From Limosilactobacillus gorillae (GTDB lineage Bacteria > Bacillota > Bacilli > Lactobacillales > Lactobacillaceae), in the NCBI RefSeq assembly GCF_001293735.1, contig NZ_BCAH01000012.1, positions 1-37,220 on the forward strand: a DNA stretch of 37,220 nucleotides, written 5' to 3'. The notes under the pieces are model-generated. The model ran no database searches, was not told where the DNA came from, and saw only the letters and a program-made list of their open reading frames with translations. Numbering within the stretch: the first letter of the stretch is position 1; every line of letters starts with the position of its first letter. The position numbers were made by a program, and so were the translations under genes. This document shows, in pieces, positions 25,553 to 33,149 of the stretch.

Positions 25553-26401
25553 ATGTTTAATTTTACTTATAAGGAAATGTCAAAATATATTCGCAAAAAA
25601 GATATCGATACCGTATTAAGTTTTTCTTATTCTGGTTTCTTTAAAAAATTAGGTGTATTCATACTAATGCTGGGGTTTATCATCGCAATATATGCAATTG
25701 GAATTGGCCCCGCCCAAGGTGATTATGGAAACTCAGGAAATAGGATTGCAAGTATAATGGGAAATATGACTGGACCAATTGTAAAGATTCTAGACTTAGG
25801 CCTTTTTTTAATAGTATTCCTGTGGGTTGTTATTCCCCAATATAATCGTGGAATGGCATCAGTACATGGAGCATTGATAGGCTTTATCTGGATCTTGGTA
25901 ACTTTTTTTGCCATGGAACCACTTACAACGATACTGCTTGTTGCGGTTCAAGGATGGATTTCATATTTTATTCAACTTTTTATAATGTTTGTATATTTTT
26001 GTGTATCTGCATATTATTGGTTCATGAAAATACACGCTAAAAAACTTAAAATTAATAACATAAATATTATTACTACAACAATAATATTAACTTTGTTCAT
26101 TAATATTGTAATGATAATATATGCAATTGCCATAAGACACATAAAATTGGAATTTGCTGTATTTTCTACTATGTATATGCTCTATATACCAATAATTGCT
26201 ATGCTTTTTTATCAATTGGATAGGTTTTTTAAAGTGATCTATATTCAAAAGTATAATGAAAAATTTAGAGTAGCATATAAAATTCCCGATAAAGAATGGT
26301 GGTTTACAGCTGAAGCAGCGACGAAACATCCGCGGGTTTACCCACCAGCTAAGGATGGTGCCTCAGGGGTAGCCCCAAAGGAGGGTGATAATAATGAATG
26401 A
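25553..26401 (+). CDS. Polytopic membrane protein, immunity candidate
   Basis: A 282-residue protein with about six or seven hydrophobic segments (near residues 30-50, 80-100, 103-122, 130-165, 175-195 and 210-225) and a charged, Pro-rich cytoplasmic tail. I do not recognise a family. An upstream GTG (25544) is possible, but ATG 25553 sits better relative to AGGTG. The gene is strikingly AT-rich: positions 26041-26100 have only 8 G/C in 60 bases, unlike its neighbours, which suggests foreign origin. It directly follows the glycine-zipper effector, so protection of the membrane against that effector is a natural guess. Confidence 0.65.
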   Translation: MFNFTYKEMSKYIRKKDIDTVLSFSYSGFFKKLGVFILMLGFIIAIYAIGIGPAQGDYGNSGNRIASIMGNMTGPIVKILDLGLFLIVFLWVVIPQYNRGMASVHGALIGFIWILVTFFAMEPLTTILLVAVQGWISYFIQLFIMFVYFCVSAYYWFMKIHAKKLKINNINIITTTIILTLFINIVMIIYAIAIRHIKLEFAVFSTMYMLYIPIIAMLFYQLDRFFKVIYIQKYNEKFRVAYKIPDKEWWFTAEAATKHPRVYPPAKDGASGVAPKEGDNNE

Positions 26402-26639
26402 TTCAGACTTCTCATACAAGACCTACTTATGGGGGATTATCGGATGTATAATCTTTGCTTTGATTTACACACCACTAGTTTGGCTACCAACCATAAGAGT
26501 TCGGTCCCAAACTGGTGAAGGACTTAATAGCACTGGCTTTTGGATCATTAATTGTATTGGCGTCGCGCCCTTTATTGCCATTTACGGGCTTATCAAAACA
26601 GTAATTAAGAAATGGCGCAAAGAGAAAGGAAGTAAATAA
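26394..26639 (+). CDS. Small two-helix membrane protein, immunity candidate
   Basis: An 81-residue protein with two membrane helices (about residues 10-32 and 47-66) and a Lys/Arg-rich C-terminus (KTVIKKWRKEKGSK), which implies a cytoplasmic tail. ATG 26394 with AAAGGAGG nine bases upstream is preferred over GTG 26385. It overlaps the preceding gene by eight bases. Small multi-helix proteins serve as immunity factors for pore-forming LXG toxins, such as the TipE partner of TelE, so this is a second candidate. No family is recognised. Confidence 0.65.
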   Translation: MNDSDFSYKTYLWGIIGCIIFALIYTPLVWLPTIRVRSQTGEGLNSTGFWIINCIGVAPFIAIYGLIKTVIKKWRKEKGSK

Positions 26640-26640
26640 G

Positions 26641-26946
26641 ATGACAAAAGCAAACTTATTACCAATGGGTTCGTTAGTCTACTTAAAGGGCGGTGATATG
26701 AAGTTAATGATTATCGCCCGTGGTCCGGTCTTTGAAGATGATCATGGTGAAACCGTTTATGCTGATTATCTTGGTGTCCCCTATCCAGGTGGTTTTCAAC
26801 CCGATGAAGGGGCCTTCTTTAACCAAGACGCAGTTGATCGGTTAATCTTTCGTGGATACGAAGACGAGGAAGAGGAACGTTATCAAGAGATTTACGCTGA
26901 GTGGGAAGCTGATCTTGATATCAAGAAGGCTAAAACGCCGGAATAA
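26641..26946 (+). CDS. DUF4176-like protein
   Basis: A 101-residue soluble acidic protein with the DUF4176 pattern: LLPMGSLVYLKGGDMKLMIIARG, then a tyrosine-containing YADYLGVPYPGGF, then FFNQDAVDRLIFRGYEDEEEERY. This family is common in T7SS/LXG loci of Firmicutes, but its function is not established. It begins one base after the previous stop, with AAGGAAG upstream, so it is the last gene of the effector module. Tail residues are mostly charged. Confidence 0.82.
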   Translation: MTKANLLPMGSLVYLKGGDMKLMIIARGPVFEDDHGETVYADYLGVPYPGGFQPDEGAFFNQDAVDRLIFRGYEDEEEERYQEIYAEWEADLDIKKAKTPE

Positions 26947-27030
26947 TGTATCCATCTTCCAGATGAAGTAATACGGCGCCAAATTCGATAAGTTTACATC
27001 CTTAAAAGCTAGAAAGTTAACGTTGGAAAT

Positions 27031-27068
27031 CACACAGTTACGGTGTTCTGCTACTGTGTGATTATTAT
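27031..27068 (+). terminator. Possible terminator of the T7SS effector module
   Basis: CACACAGT and ACTGTGTG form a perfect 8-bp stem with a 14-base loop, followed by ATTATTAT rather than a pure T run. It lies 85 bases after the last gene of the module. Confidence 0.45.
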
Positions 27069-27085
27069 AAATAGCGTTAAAACCG

Positions 27086-27136
27086 CATGAAATTGTCATG
27101 AAATCTTCATAAAAACATCATTAATAACATTAGAAT
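27086..27136 (+). promoter_or_regulatory. Four 11-bp-spaced direct repeats and -10 box
   Basis: CAT-starting repeats occur at 27086, 27097, 27108 and 27119, exactly 11 bases apart (CATGAAATTGT, CATGAAATCTT, CATAAAAACAT, CATTAATAACA). TAGAAT at 27131-27136 is a good -10 box, but no consensus -35 exists. The repeats cover the -35 region. This is the arrangement of a promoter activated by an OmpR/PhoB-type regulator. No such regulator is encoded in the window. Confidence 0.6.
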
Positions 27137-27214
27137 GACGTTAAATCGAAAAGAACTTTATAACGAAGGTATGCTACTATGAATGACAATTCATAAAGAA
27201 AAGAGGTATATACC

Positions 27215-27823
27215 ATGGAAAATCTAGTAATTTCAGTTTTTAATACAGAGAGTGAAGCTTATCAATCTTTTACTGATTTAAAGGCTTTTAGACAGACGGT
27301 CAATACAAGGGTCGCTCAAATTGCGTTGGTGAAAAATGAGCATGGTCGTATTGTTGAAAAGGACCGCTATGACTTTGAAGATTCGACGACAGAAGCAACC
27401 TTAACCGGAGGCTTGGTCGGGACTCTTATTGGTTTATTAGGGGGACCAATTGGTGCTTTATTTGGATATGGTGTTGGTAGTATCTACGGCATGACGGCTG
27501 GTGATACAACTGAAAGTACGGAAGCAGGTCTAATTGATGTTGTTTCTCAAAAACTGGTAGATGGGGAAACAGCGGTTATTGCCCTGGTCCAAGAAACAGA
27601 TGAAAGTGTTATTAATACTTACTTTACCAAATATGATACCCAAATTATTCGTTGGGATGTTGATACAGTAACCAACGAAGTAGAAGCGGCCTTGAAAGTG
27701 CAAGAAGATCTTTATAATCAGGCACGTGCTGAAATGAAAGCTAAGCGTAAAGCTGAACGCCAAGCAAAAGTTGATGAATTGAAAGCAAATATCAAGACGA
27801 CATTTGAAAAATTAAAACCTTAA
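27215..27823 (+). CDS. DUF1269-family glycine-zipper membrane protein
   Basis: A 202-residue protein resembling DUF1269. Residues 1-60 form an alpha/beta domain (NLVISVFNTESEAYQSFTDL). Residues 64-95 form a Gly-rich hydrophobic zipper (GGLVGTLIGLLGGPIGALFGYGVG). A second alpha/beta half follows, then a long Lys/Ala/Glu coiled coil at the C-terminus (about 160-202). Family members are linked to membrane or stress functions, but no biochemical role is known. AAGAGG precedes the ATG. It is monocistronic with its own terminator and the repeat-bearing promoter. A link to the T7SS is not supported beyond adjacency. Confidence 0.75.
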   Translation: MENLVISVFNTESEAYQSFTDLKAFRQTVNTRVAQIALVKNEHGRIVEKDRYDFEDSTTEATLTGGLVGTLIGLLGGPIGALFGYGVGSIYGMTAGDTTESTEAGLIDVVSQKLVDGETAVIALVQETDESVINTYFTKYDTQIIRWDVDTVTNEVEAALKVQEDLYNQARAEMKAKRKAERQAKVDELKANIKTTFEKLKP

Positions 27824-27838
27824 TGATTTCATCTTAGT

Positions 27839-27871
27839 AGGCTTCTTGTGTAATAGCAAGGAGCCTCTTTT
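27839..27871 (+). terminator. Terminator after DUF1269 gene
   Basis: AGGCTTCTTG and CAAGGAGCCT form a nearly perfect 10-bp stem with an eight-base loop, followed by CTTTT. Confidence 0.8.
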
Positions 27872-27946
27872 AGAACATTTAAAATAGGTAGGAAAGTTAT
27901 TTTTTGGTTTCTTTGAATCAAGATGCTGAGCAAGGGGAGTAGTTTT

Positions 27947-29176
27947 TTGAGTCAAAATATTGAACAAATTAGAGACAATAATAGTCAAAATACAAAGTTA
28001 AAAGTAGGGATTTTGGGAATATCCTTATTCTTACAAGCAGCTAGTTGTAATGTTGCAGCTATTCCGCAAATTGTGGCAACTTACCCTAATATGACTACCA
28101 CAACCATTCAAGCCCTATTCACCATACCATCCTTTACGGTTATGCTATTTATTCTATTTAGTAATGCTTTTATTCAATGGTTTGGAAAACGGAATACGGT
28201 TATTATTGGTTTATTAGCGACCTTAATTGGAGGGGTGGGGCCTTTCTTTGTCTCTAATTTTATTTTGGTTGTCATATTGCGTCTTTTAGTTGGTGCTGGG
28301 ATCGGCCTTTATACATCACTAGGTGTTTCTCTAATTGGAGATTGCTTTAGCGGCAAGGAACGAAAGTCTTTGATTGGTATCCAAGGAGCCATGGGAACTT
28401 TGGGTCAAAGTTCGCTAACCTTTGTTGCGGGTTGCCTCTTAGGGATTAGTTGGCGTTCTACTTTTTTGTACTTCTTGTTTGTTATTCCGGTCCTACTTCT
28501 CTTTATGCGGGGCTATACCAAAACAATTGAAAATGAAACAAGTGTTGTAGAAGAAAAGGAAGCAGCGGAGGAGACTTCCGTTTCTGAAACAGGTGCTCGT
28601 ATTTCTCCATCCATCTGGGTATCATTTGTGATGCTTTTCTTATATTTTGCCGCTTTCCTATTAGAACAAACTAATTCAGCCCTAGTTGTCTCCCAAAATA
28701 AGCTGGTTAACCAGAATTGGCTATCTGCTGAAATTGCCATTGCAGGCCTGATTGGGGCTGCTTTCTCAGCTGGCTATTCTAAAATTTTTATGGTTTTGAA
28801 ACATTATACGCCCGTTGTTGCAGTTGGTTTGTGTGCCCTAGGTTTTGTCCTCAGTGCACAGGCAGACAATATGCTTGTTTTCTTTTTTGCTCTTGTCTTA
28901 ATGATGCTTGGTAACTTGATTATCCCCTATGTCTACGATGTTATTTTAGGGGAAGTGGATCATTCTATCAGTAATTTAGTGATTTCTATTGCGCAAATTT
29001 TCAATAACTTAGGAGCTTTTGCCTCCCCTTATGTCATTGCATTTTTGAGTAGTGTTGTCAATAAAAAGACCGCTGTAGATCAAATGATGATTGGAGCTTT
29101 TATTCTGGCTGTTGTAGCACTTGTCTTCTTAGTGATGGCCTTATTTAGGAAAAAAGAGGCGATGAAGGTAGCTTAA
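27947..29176 (+). CDS. Major facilitator superfamily transporter
   Basis: A membrane transporter of about 409 residues with roughly 12 hydrophobic segments, a central charged loop near residues 195-215 (VVEEKEAAEETSVSE) and the GKRNTVIIG loop between helices 2 and 3 typical of MFS. The TTG at 27947 is preferred because GGGGAG lies eight bases upstream; the ATG at 27923 has no ribosome binding site. It is followed after 29 bases by a DUF1593 nucleoside-hydrolase-like gene, so the pair probably imports and processes one compound. The substrate is unknown; a nucleoside or glycoside is a guess. Confidence 0.82.
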   Translation: MSQNIEQIRDNNSQNTKLKVGILGISLFLQAASCNVAAIPQIVATYPNMTTTTIQALFTIPSFTVMLFILFSNAFIQWFGKRNTVIIGLLATLIGGVGPFFVSNFILVVILRLLVGAGIGLYTSLGVSLIGDCFSGKERKSLIGIQGAMGTLGQSSLTFVAGCLLGISWRSTFLYFLFVIPVLLLFMRGYTKTIENETSVVEEKEAAEETSVSETGARISPSIWVSFVMLFLYFAAFLLEQTNSALVVSQNKLVNQNWLSAEIAIAGLIGAAFSAGYSKIFMVLKHYTPVVAVGLCALGFVLSAQADNMLVFFFALVLMMLGNLIIPYVYDVILGEVDHSISNLVISIAQIFNNLGAFASPYVIAFLSSVVNKKTAVDQMMIGAFILAVVALVFLVMALFRKKEAMKVA

Positions 29177-29205
29177 TGTTTTAGTATTGATTGGAGTAAA
29201 TAATA

Positions 29206-30657
29206 ATGGTAGAAAAAAATCGAACAGTTATCACAACTGATGGGGAAGTCGATGACATGAATTCCTTCATGCGGTATTTGCTGTATAGTAATGACATTGA
29301 TACCGCTGGAATCATCTTGACGAGCTCCATTTATCACTATGCCGGAAATGGAATGGATGTTGAACCATTCCGCTGGACAGGAGAACGATGGATTGGGGAT
29401 ATACTGGATGCCTACGAAAAGGTTCATCCGAATCTAAAAAAACACGATCCAAATTATCCAACCGCGGACTACTTACGGAGTATTTATCATATTGGTAATA
29501 TTTCTAATGCTGGCGAGATGGAAGAAGTAACGGATGGTTCTCGTTTCTTGGAAGAACTCATTTTAGATGATGATCCAAGAACCCTTTATATTCAAACTTG
29601 GGGTGGGACTAATACGACAGCTAGAGCTTTGAAATCTATCGAGGAACGGTATATGGATAGTCCGGGGTGGGGAGATCTCAAACGGAAAATTGAAGAAAAA
29701 TTAGTAATATATATCATTCTTGATCAAGATGTTACGTATGCGGATTATATTGCTAAACATTGGAAGATTCCTGTTCTCAATGATCGTTTCAATTTCTGGT
29801 ATTTCGCTTATTTTTGGAAAGAGGTTAACCCTGCCTTAACTAGTCGATTAGAGAGTAAATGGCAACTAGGTAAAATTCATGATAAACATAATCCTCTTTT
29901 ATCAAAGTATGCTCTCATTGGTGATGGTAATTTAATCCCGGGTGAGTTATATGAAGAACAGCGTGGAACTGATGAATTTTTGACCAAACATCCAGAATAT
30001 AAACGTTACGACTTCATTTCTGAGGGAGATTCGCCATCTTATCTTTATCTCCTAAATAATGGGTTAAGGAATGCTGAAAACCCGGAATACGGAGGATGGG
30101 GCGGACGTTTTGAGCAGGTCCGGGTATCTTTATACAATAATAGTGCTGTTGATTATAATCCGTATACTAAGCGTTTTGAAGCAGAGTATAGCTTGACGCG
30201 TTGGTTTGACGATATTCAAGATGATTTTGCAGCAAGGGCTTCATGGTGTTTGGCGGAAAATTTTGAAGATGTCGCGCATTATCCGGTAGTGGTAAGAAAT
30301 CACCTCGATAAAGAGGTGGAGGCAGGACAAGCTGTGGTACTTGAGACACAAGCTAGCGATACCAATAATCTTGAATTAACCTATCAGACTTGGTGCTACT
30401 TTGAAGCATCAAGTTATTGGAAAGTCCTTCCTCCACTTAAAATAGAAAAATTTTCTGATGGTGCGCTGTCTTCACTTCATTCAGAAAAAGTAGACCCTCA
30501 TTTTAACTTAGATATCAAGGAAGATGGTGATAAATTGGAAATCCAAATTCCTAGTGATGCACAATCTGGTGATACTTTCCATATTATTACAGAAGTGCAA
30601 AACATTTGCGAAACACCATTTAAAACCTATGTTCATCGTGTTTTAACGGTTATGTAG
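29206..30657 (+). CDS. DUF1593 nucleoside-hydrolase-like protein
   Basis: A 483-residue protein matching the DUF1593/Sde182 architecture. The N-terminal region (about residues 5-290) has a nucleoside-hydrolase-like fold. The Ca-binding motif appears as TTDGEVDDMNSF, so the first Asp of the usual DxDxxxDD is Thr11 while Asp12, Asp16 and Asp17 are kept. The C-terminal region (about 330-483) is beta-rich. Well-known members are secreted, but this one has no signal peptide and should be cytoplasmic. It is probably co-transcribed with the MFS gene. Substrate unknown; N- or O-glycosyl hydrolysis is possible. Confidence 0.75.
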   Translation: MVEKNRTVITTDGEVDDMNSFMRYLLYSNDIDTAGIILTSSIYHYAGNGMDVEPFRWTGERWIGDILDAYEKVHPNLKKHDPNYPTADYLRSIYHIGNISNAGEMEEVTDGSRFLEELILDDDPRTLYIQTWGGTNTTARALKSIEERYMDSPGWGDLKRKIEEKLVIYIILDQDVTYADYIAKHWKIPVLNDRFNFWYFAYFWKEVNPALTSRLESKWQLGKIHDKHNPLLSKYALIGDGNLIPGELYEEQRGTDEFLTKHPEYKRYDFISEGDSPSYLYLLNNGLRNAENPEYGGWGGRFEQVRVSLYNNSAVDYNPYTKRFEAEYSLTRWFDDIQDDFAARASWCLAENFEDVAHYPVVVRNHLDKEVEAGQAVVLETQASDTNNLELTYQTWCYFEASSYWKVLPPLKIEKFSDGALSSLHSEKVDPHFNLDIKEDGDKLEIQIPSDAQSGDTFHIITEVQNICETPFKTYVHRVLTVM

Positions 30658-30730
30658 AAAAAAGTATTTAATAATACCTTTTTGTGTTTGTAGCGCAATT
30701 TTACTAAGGAGCTGTCAAGCACCTAATAAT

Positions 30731-30774
30731 AAACGGAGTTACCAAAAATCTGCAGATTTTTGGTAACTCCGTTT
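30731..30774. terminator. 44-bp perfect palindrome, likely terminator
   Basis: The 44 bases are an exact palindrome around CTGCAG at the centre, with arms of 22 bases and a T run at the end (positions 30771-30778). It lies 73 bases after the DUF1593 gene. It should act as a strong terminator in the plus direction, and its complete symmetry is unusual. Confidence 0.75.
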
Positions 30775-31185
30775 TTTCCTTACTAAGGGTTCTTTTTAGG
30801 AAACTAACACTTACCTAAGTAACCTTTTGTGTATAGATAATAACTTATAAAGTTACTTACATAACAAAGTGTATATAATCGCTTGCAAATGTATAACTTG
30901 TTCAAATCGGCTTGTCTCATTAAACGGGAATGCAATAAAATATGCATCATATGATAGATGATGAAAGACTAGTCTCAAGTAAGGAATAGTTTTATAAGGG
31001 AAAAATAAGGTTATGGGATTTGATACCATTTCTGAGCATGTCACGGTTGGTGATGTTATTTCAATCAATGACGTGTCAACAGAGGCGGCTAACCATGACC
31101 TTTTCTCTTAGGTTAGTACCAGGTATTTGATGGACGATACTAGATCATAGTAGAAGATAATTACAAGTTCTGGGAGATGATAATA
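30775..31185. other. Intergenic region upstream of the acyl-CoA dehydrogenase operon
   Basis: About 400 bases without a recognisable intact gene. An inverted repeat TAAGTAAC (30816-30823) / GTTACTTA (30852-30859) could be an operator. TATAAT at 30874-30879 is a perfect -10 box but lacks a clear -35. ATCATATGAT (30946-30955) is a short palindrome. A 32-codon reading frame lies at 31013-31111 (annotated separately). The region is AT-rich. Confidence 0.4.
31013..31111 (+). CDS. Possible 32-codon reading frame or gene remnant
   Basis: ATG with a weak AAGG upstream gives a 32-residue product starting MGFDTISEHVTVGDVISI. It has good codon structure but no recognised family. It could be a leader peptide, a small protein or the N-terminal remnant of a lost gene in the acyl-CoA dehydrogenase operon. 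Confidence 0.2.
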   Translation: MGFDTISEHVTVGDVISINDVSTEAANHDLFS

Positions 31186-32313
31186 ATGGCTAGTGAAGCA
31201 ACGTTTCAAAAACTGCTTGAGGAAATGGTTAGAAGATTTACTCAAAATGAAGTTGCTCCATTTGATATGGAAATTGATCGTGAAGGAAGACTACCCAAGG
31301 GACTATTTCAGAAGCTTCAGGATTTAGGCTTTCTAAATGCTATTCTGCCACTGGACAGCGATGGTGCAGCATTAAATATGACGGAGGCAGCTAACCTAAT
31401 TAAACAATTAGCCTATGGGAATGCAAGTGTTGGTGTTCTATTGGAAGGACAGTATAAAACACTTTATCAATTAATGAAATATGGTAATGATGACATTAAG
31501 GAACGCTACCTCCCTAAAGCCAACCACGAAATTTTTGCCTTTGGGAACACTGAACCTAGTGGTGGTTCTAACCCGAGCGGTCATCAAGCAACAGCTAGGC
31601 AGAACGGTAGTAATAAATGGGTTATCAATGGCGATAAGATTATGATTACCAATGGTACCTTAGCCAAAAACTACATTGTAGTGGTTAAAACGGATAGTGA
31701 TGAATTTTCCTGCTTCTTAGTCGATACTCAAATGCCAGGTGTTAGCTTTGGTCAGACCGAAAACTTTATTGGACTTCGTGGTATCCCATTCGGAGAGCTC
31801 GTATTGGACAATGTTACGGTTGACGAATCTCATTTGTTGGGTAAACGGGGCCAGGGACTAGAAATTGCTAATCATGCCCATGATGATGCCCGGATATTAA
31901 TGGGAGCAGTACTCACGGGAATTATGGAGCACATCATAAGTGTTGTTAAAGAGTATGTCCAGCAGCGGCAAGCTGGTCAGGTGCTCCTCAAAGACCTTCT
32001 GTTAACCCATGAAAAGATTGCAGAGATTGTGACAAACAAGGAGTTGACAAGGCTAGCTTATACAGATGCTGCTAGATCAAAGGATGAGCGAAAGACATAT
32101 ACTCAGCTTTCAGCGATTACTAAAAGTTTTGGTAGTCGAGCTGCCGTAAAAGCCGGGGACATGGCATTACAGCTATTAGGGGGATATGGATATAGTTATG
32201 ATTATCCGATTGAACATTTGATCAGGGATGCTCGTGCTATGGAGATTGCAGAAGGAACCGTTGAAAAAATGTTCACAGAGATTACCCAAGCCGAGTTTAT
32301 AAAGGAGGTCTAA
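31186..32313 (+). CDS. Acyl-CoA dehydrogenase family protein
   Basis: A 375-residue flavoprotein with the full acyl-CoA dehydrogenase layout. The helical N-terminal domain is followed by the FAD/acyl-binding beta domain (FAFGNTEPSGGSNPSGHQATA; IMITNGTLAKNYIVV), then the helical C-terminal domain (LLGGYGYSYDYPIEHLIRDARAMEIAEGT). The catalytic base is expected at Glu356 of that AEGT segment. ATG 31186 is chosen over 31177 because GGGAG touches the latter. It is followed closely by etfB and etfA. Lactobacilli usually lack fatty acid beta-oxidation, so a reductive role on an enoyl-CoA is more likely. No CoA ligase or CoA transferase is adjacent. Confidence 0.9.
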   Translation: MASEATFQKLLEEMVRRFTQNEVAPFDMEIDREGRLPKGLFQKLQDLGFLNAILPLDSDGAALNMTEAANLIKQLAYGNASVGVLLEGQYKTLYQLMKYGNDDIKERYLPKANHEIFAFGNTEPSGGSNPSGHQATARQNGSNKWVINGDKIMITNGTLAKNYIVVVKTDSDEFSCFLVDTQMPGVSFGQTENFIGLRGIPFGELVLDNVTVDESHLLGKRGQGLEIANHAHDDARILMGAVLTGIMEHIISVVKEYVQQRQAGQVLLKDLLLTHEKIAEIVTNKELTRLAYTDAARSKDERKTYTQLSAITKSFGSRAAVKAGDMALQLLGGYGYSYDYPIEHLIRDARAMEIAEGTVEKMFTEITQAEFIKEV

Positions 32314-32316
32314 TAT

Positions 32317-33135
32317 ATGCGAGTAATTGTTTGTATTAAACAGATTTTGGCTGTCAAACAAGTTCATTTGGATCAACATAACAATTTAATGCGTGAGGGA
32401 ATTCCTGGCGTGATGAATCCGGCTGATAAGAGAGCTTTAGAATTTGCTTTAAATTTACGAGAACAACAATCAGAACCTGTTGAAATTATTGCGTTATCCA
32501 TGGGTCCTAATGATTCTGAACAATCTTTACGCCAAGCACTATCCTTAGGTGTCGATAGGGGGATTCTACTGAGTTCACGCGCCTTTGGAGGAGCAGATAC
32601 ATTAGCAACTGCTAACACGCTGGTTGCTGGGATTAATAAGATAGGAAATGCCGACTTGATCTTACTGGGGGCAAAATCGCAGGATGCCGACACCGGTCAG
32701 GTGGGTCCCTTGATAGCCTCTAAATTAGACATTCCCCAAGTTACCTATATTTCGGAATTATCGTTACAACCCAGCCCATCTTACGTAACTGCACGTCGGG
32801 AAGCAGCGGATGGGATTGAGGAGATTCAGGTAGGATTGCCTGCCGTATGTACCGTTGCAGTAAATCGTGATACTGAGAGAGAATCGCAGAAGTATCCAAC
32901 CCTTATGCAGTTGCGGAAGAGTATGGAGGCAGACCTCACCATTTGGAATGAAAAAGACTTAGGGGTTGATGTCAATACTGTTGGTATAAATGGTTCGCCA
33001 ACAGTTGTTACCAGGGTATTTAGTCCCCAATCACCAGAAAGGAAACATATTGCACTGCCTGAAGACCCCAAAACGGCTGTTGATGAGTTATTAAAACAAC
33101 TACCAGCTAATAGTAAAATCCGCGATGCGCGATAA
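32317..33135 (+). CDS. etfB: Electron transfer flavoprotein, beta subunit
   Basis: A 272-residue EtfB. MRVIVCIKQI and the NPADKRALEFAL stretch are typical. The nucleotide-binding loop reads D123-A-D-T-G-Q-V-G-P131. Canonical oxidative Etfs bind AMP with a DDDCNQTGQ-type loop, whereas bifurcating or FAD-in-beta Etfs have D-x-D-T-x-Q-V-G-P. This copy therefore looks like the latter. AAGGAGG precedes the ATG, only three bases after the dehydrogenase stop. It passes electrons between the dehydrogenase and NADH or another carrier, with EtfA as partner. Confidence 0.9.
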   Translation: MRVIVCIKQILAVKQVHLDQHNNLMREGIPGVMNPADKRALEFALNLREQQSEPVEIIALSMGPNDSEQSLRQALSLGVDRGILLSSRAFGGADTLATANTLVAGINKIGNADLILLGAKSQDADTGQVGPLIASKLDIPQVTYISELSLQPSPSYVTARREAADGIEEIQVGLPAVCTVAVNRDTERESQKYPTLMQLRKSMEADLTIWNEKDLGVDVNTVGINGSPTVVTRVFSPQSPERKHIALPEDPKTAVDELLKQLPANSKIRDAR

Positions 33136-33149
33136 AGGAGTGAAAAGGT

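Noticed and set aside
27215-27823. DUF1269 glycine-zipper protein as part of the T7SS cargo
   Set aside because: It is separated by a probable terminator and has its own regulated promoter; only proximity and the zipper suggest a link.
30853-31068. Minus-strand 71-codon frame in the intergenic region
   Set aside because: No ribosome binding site, low-complexity composition and no recognised motif; likely chance in AT-rich DNA.
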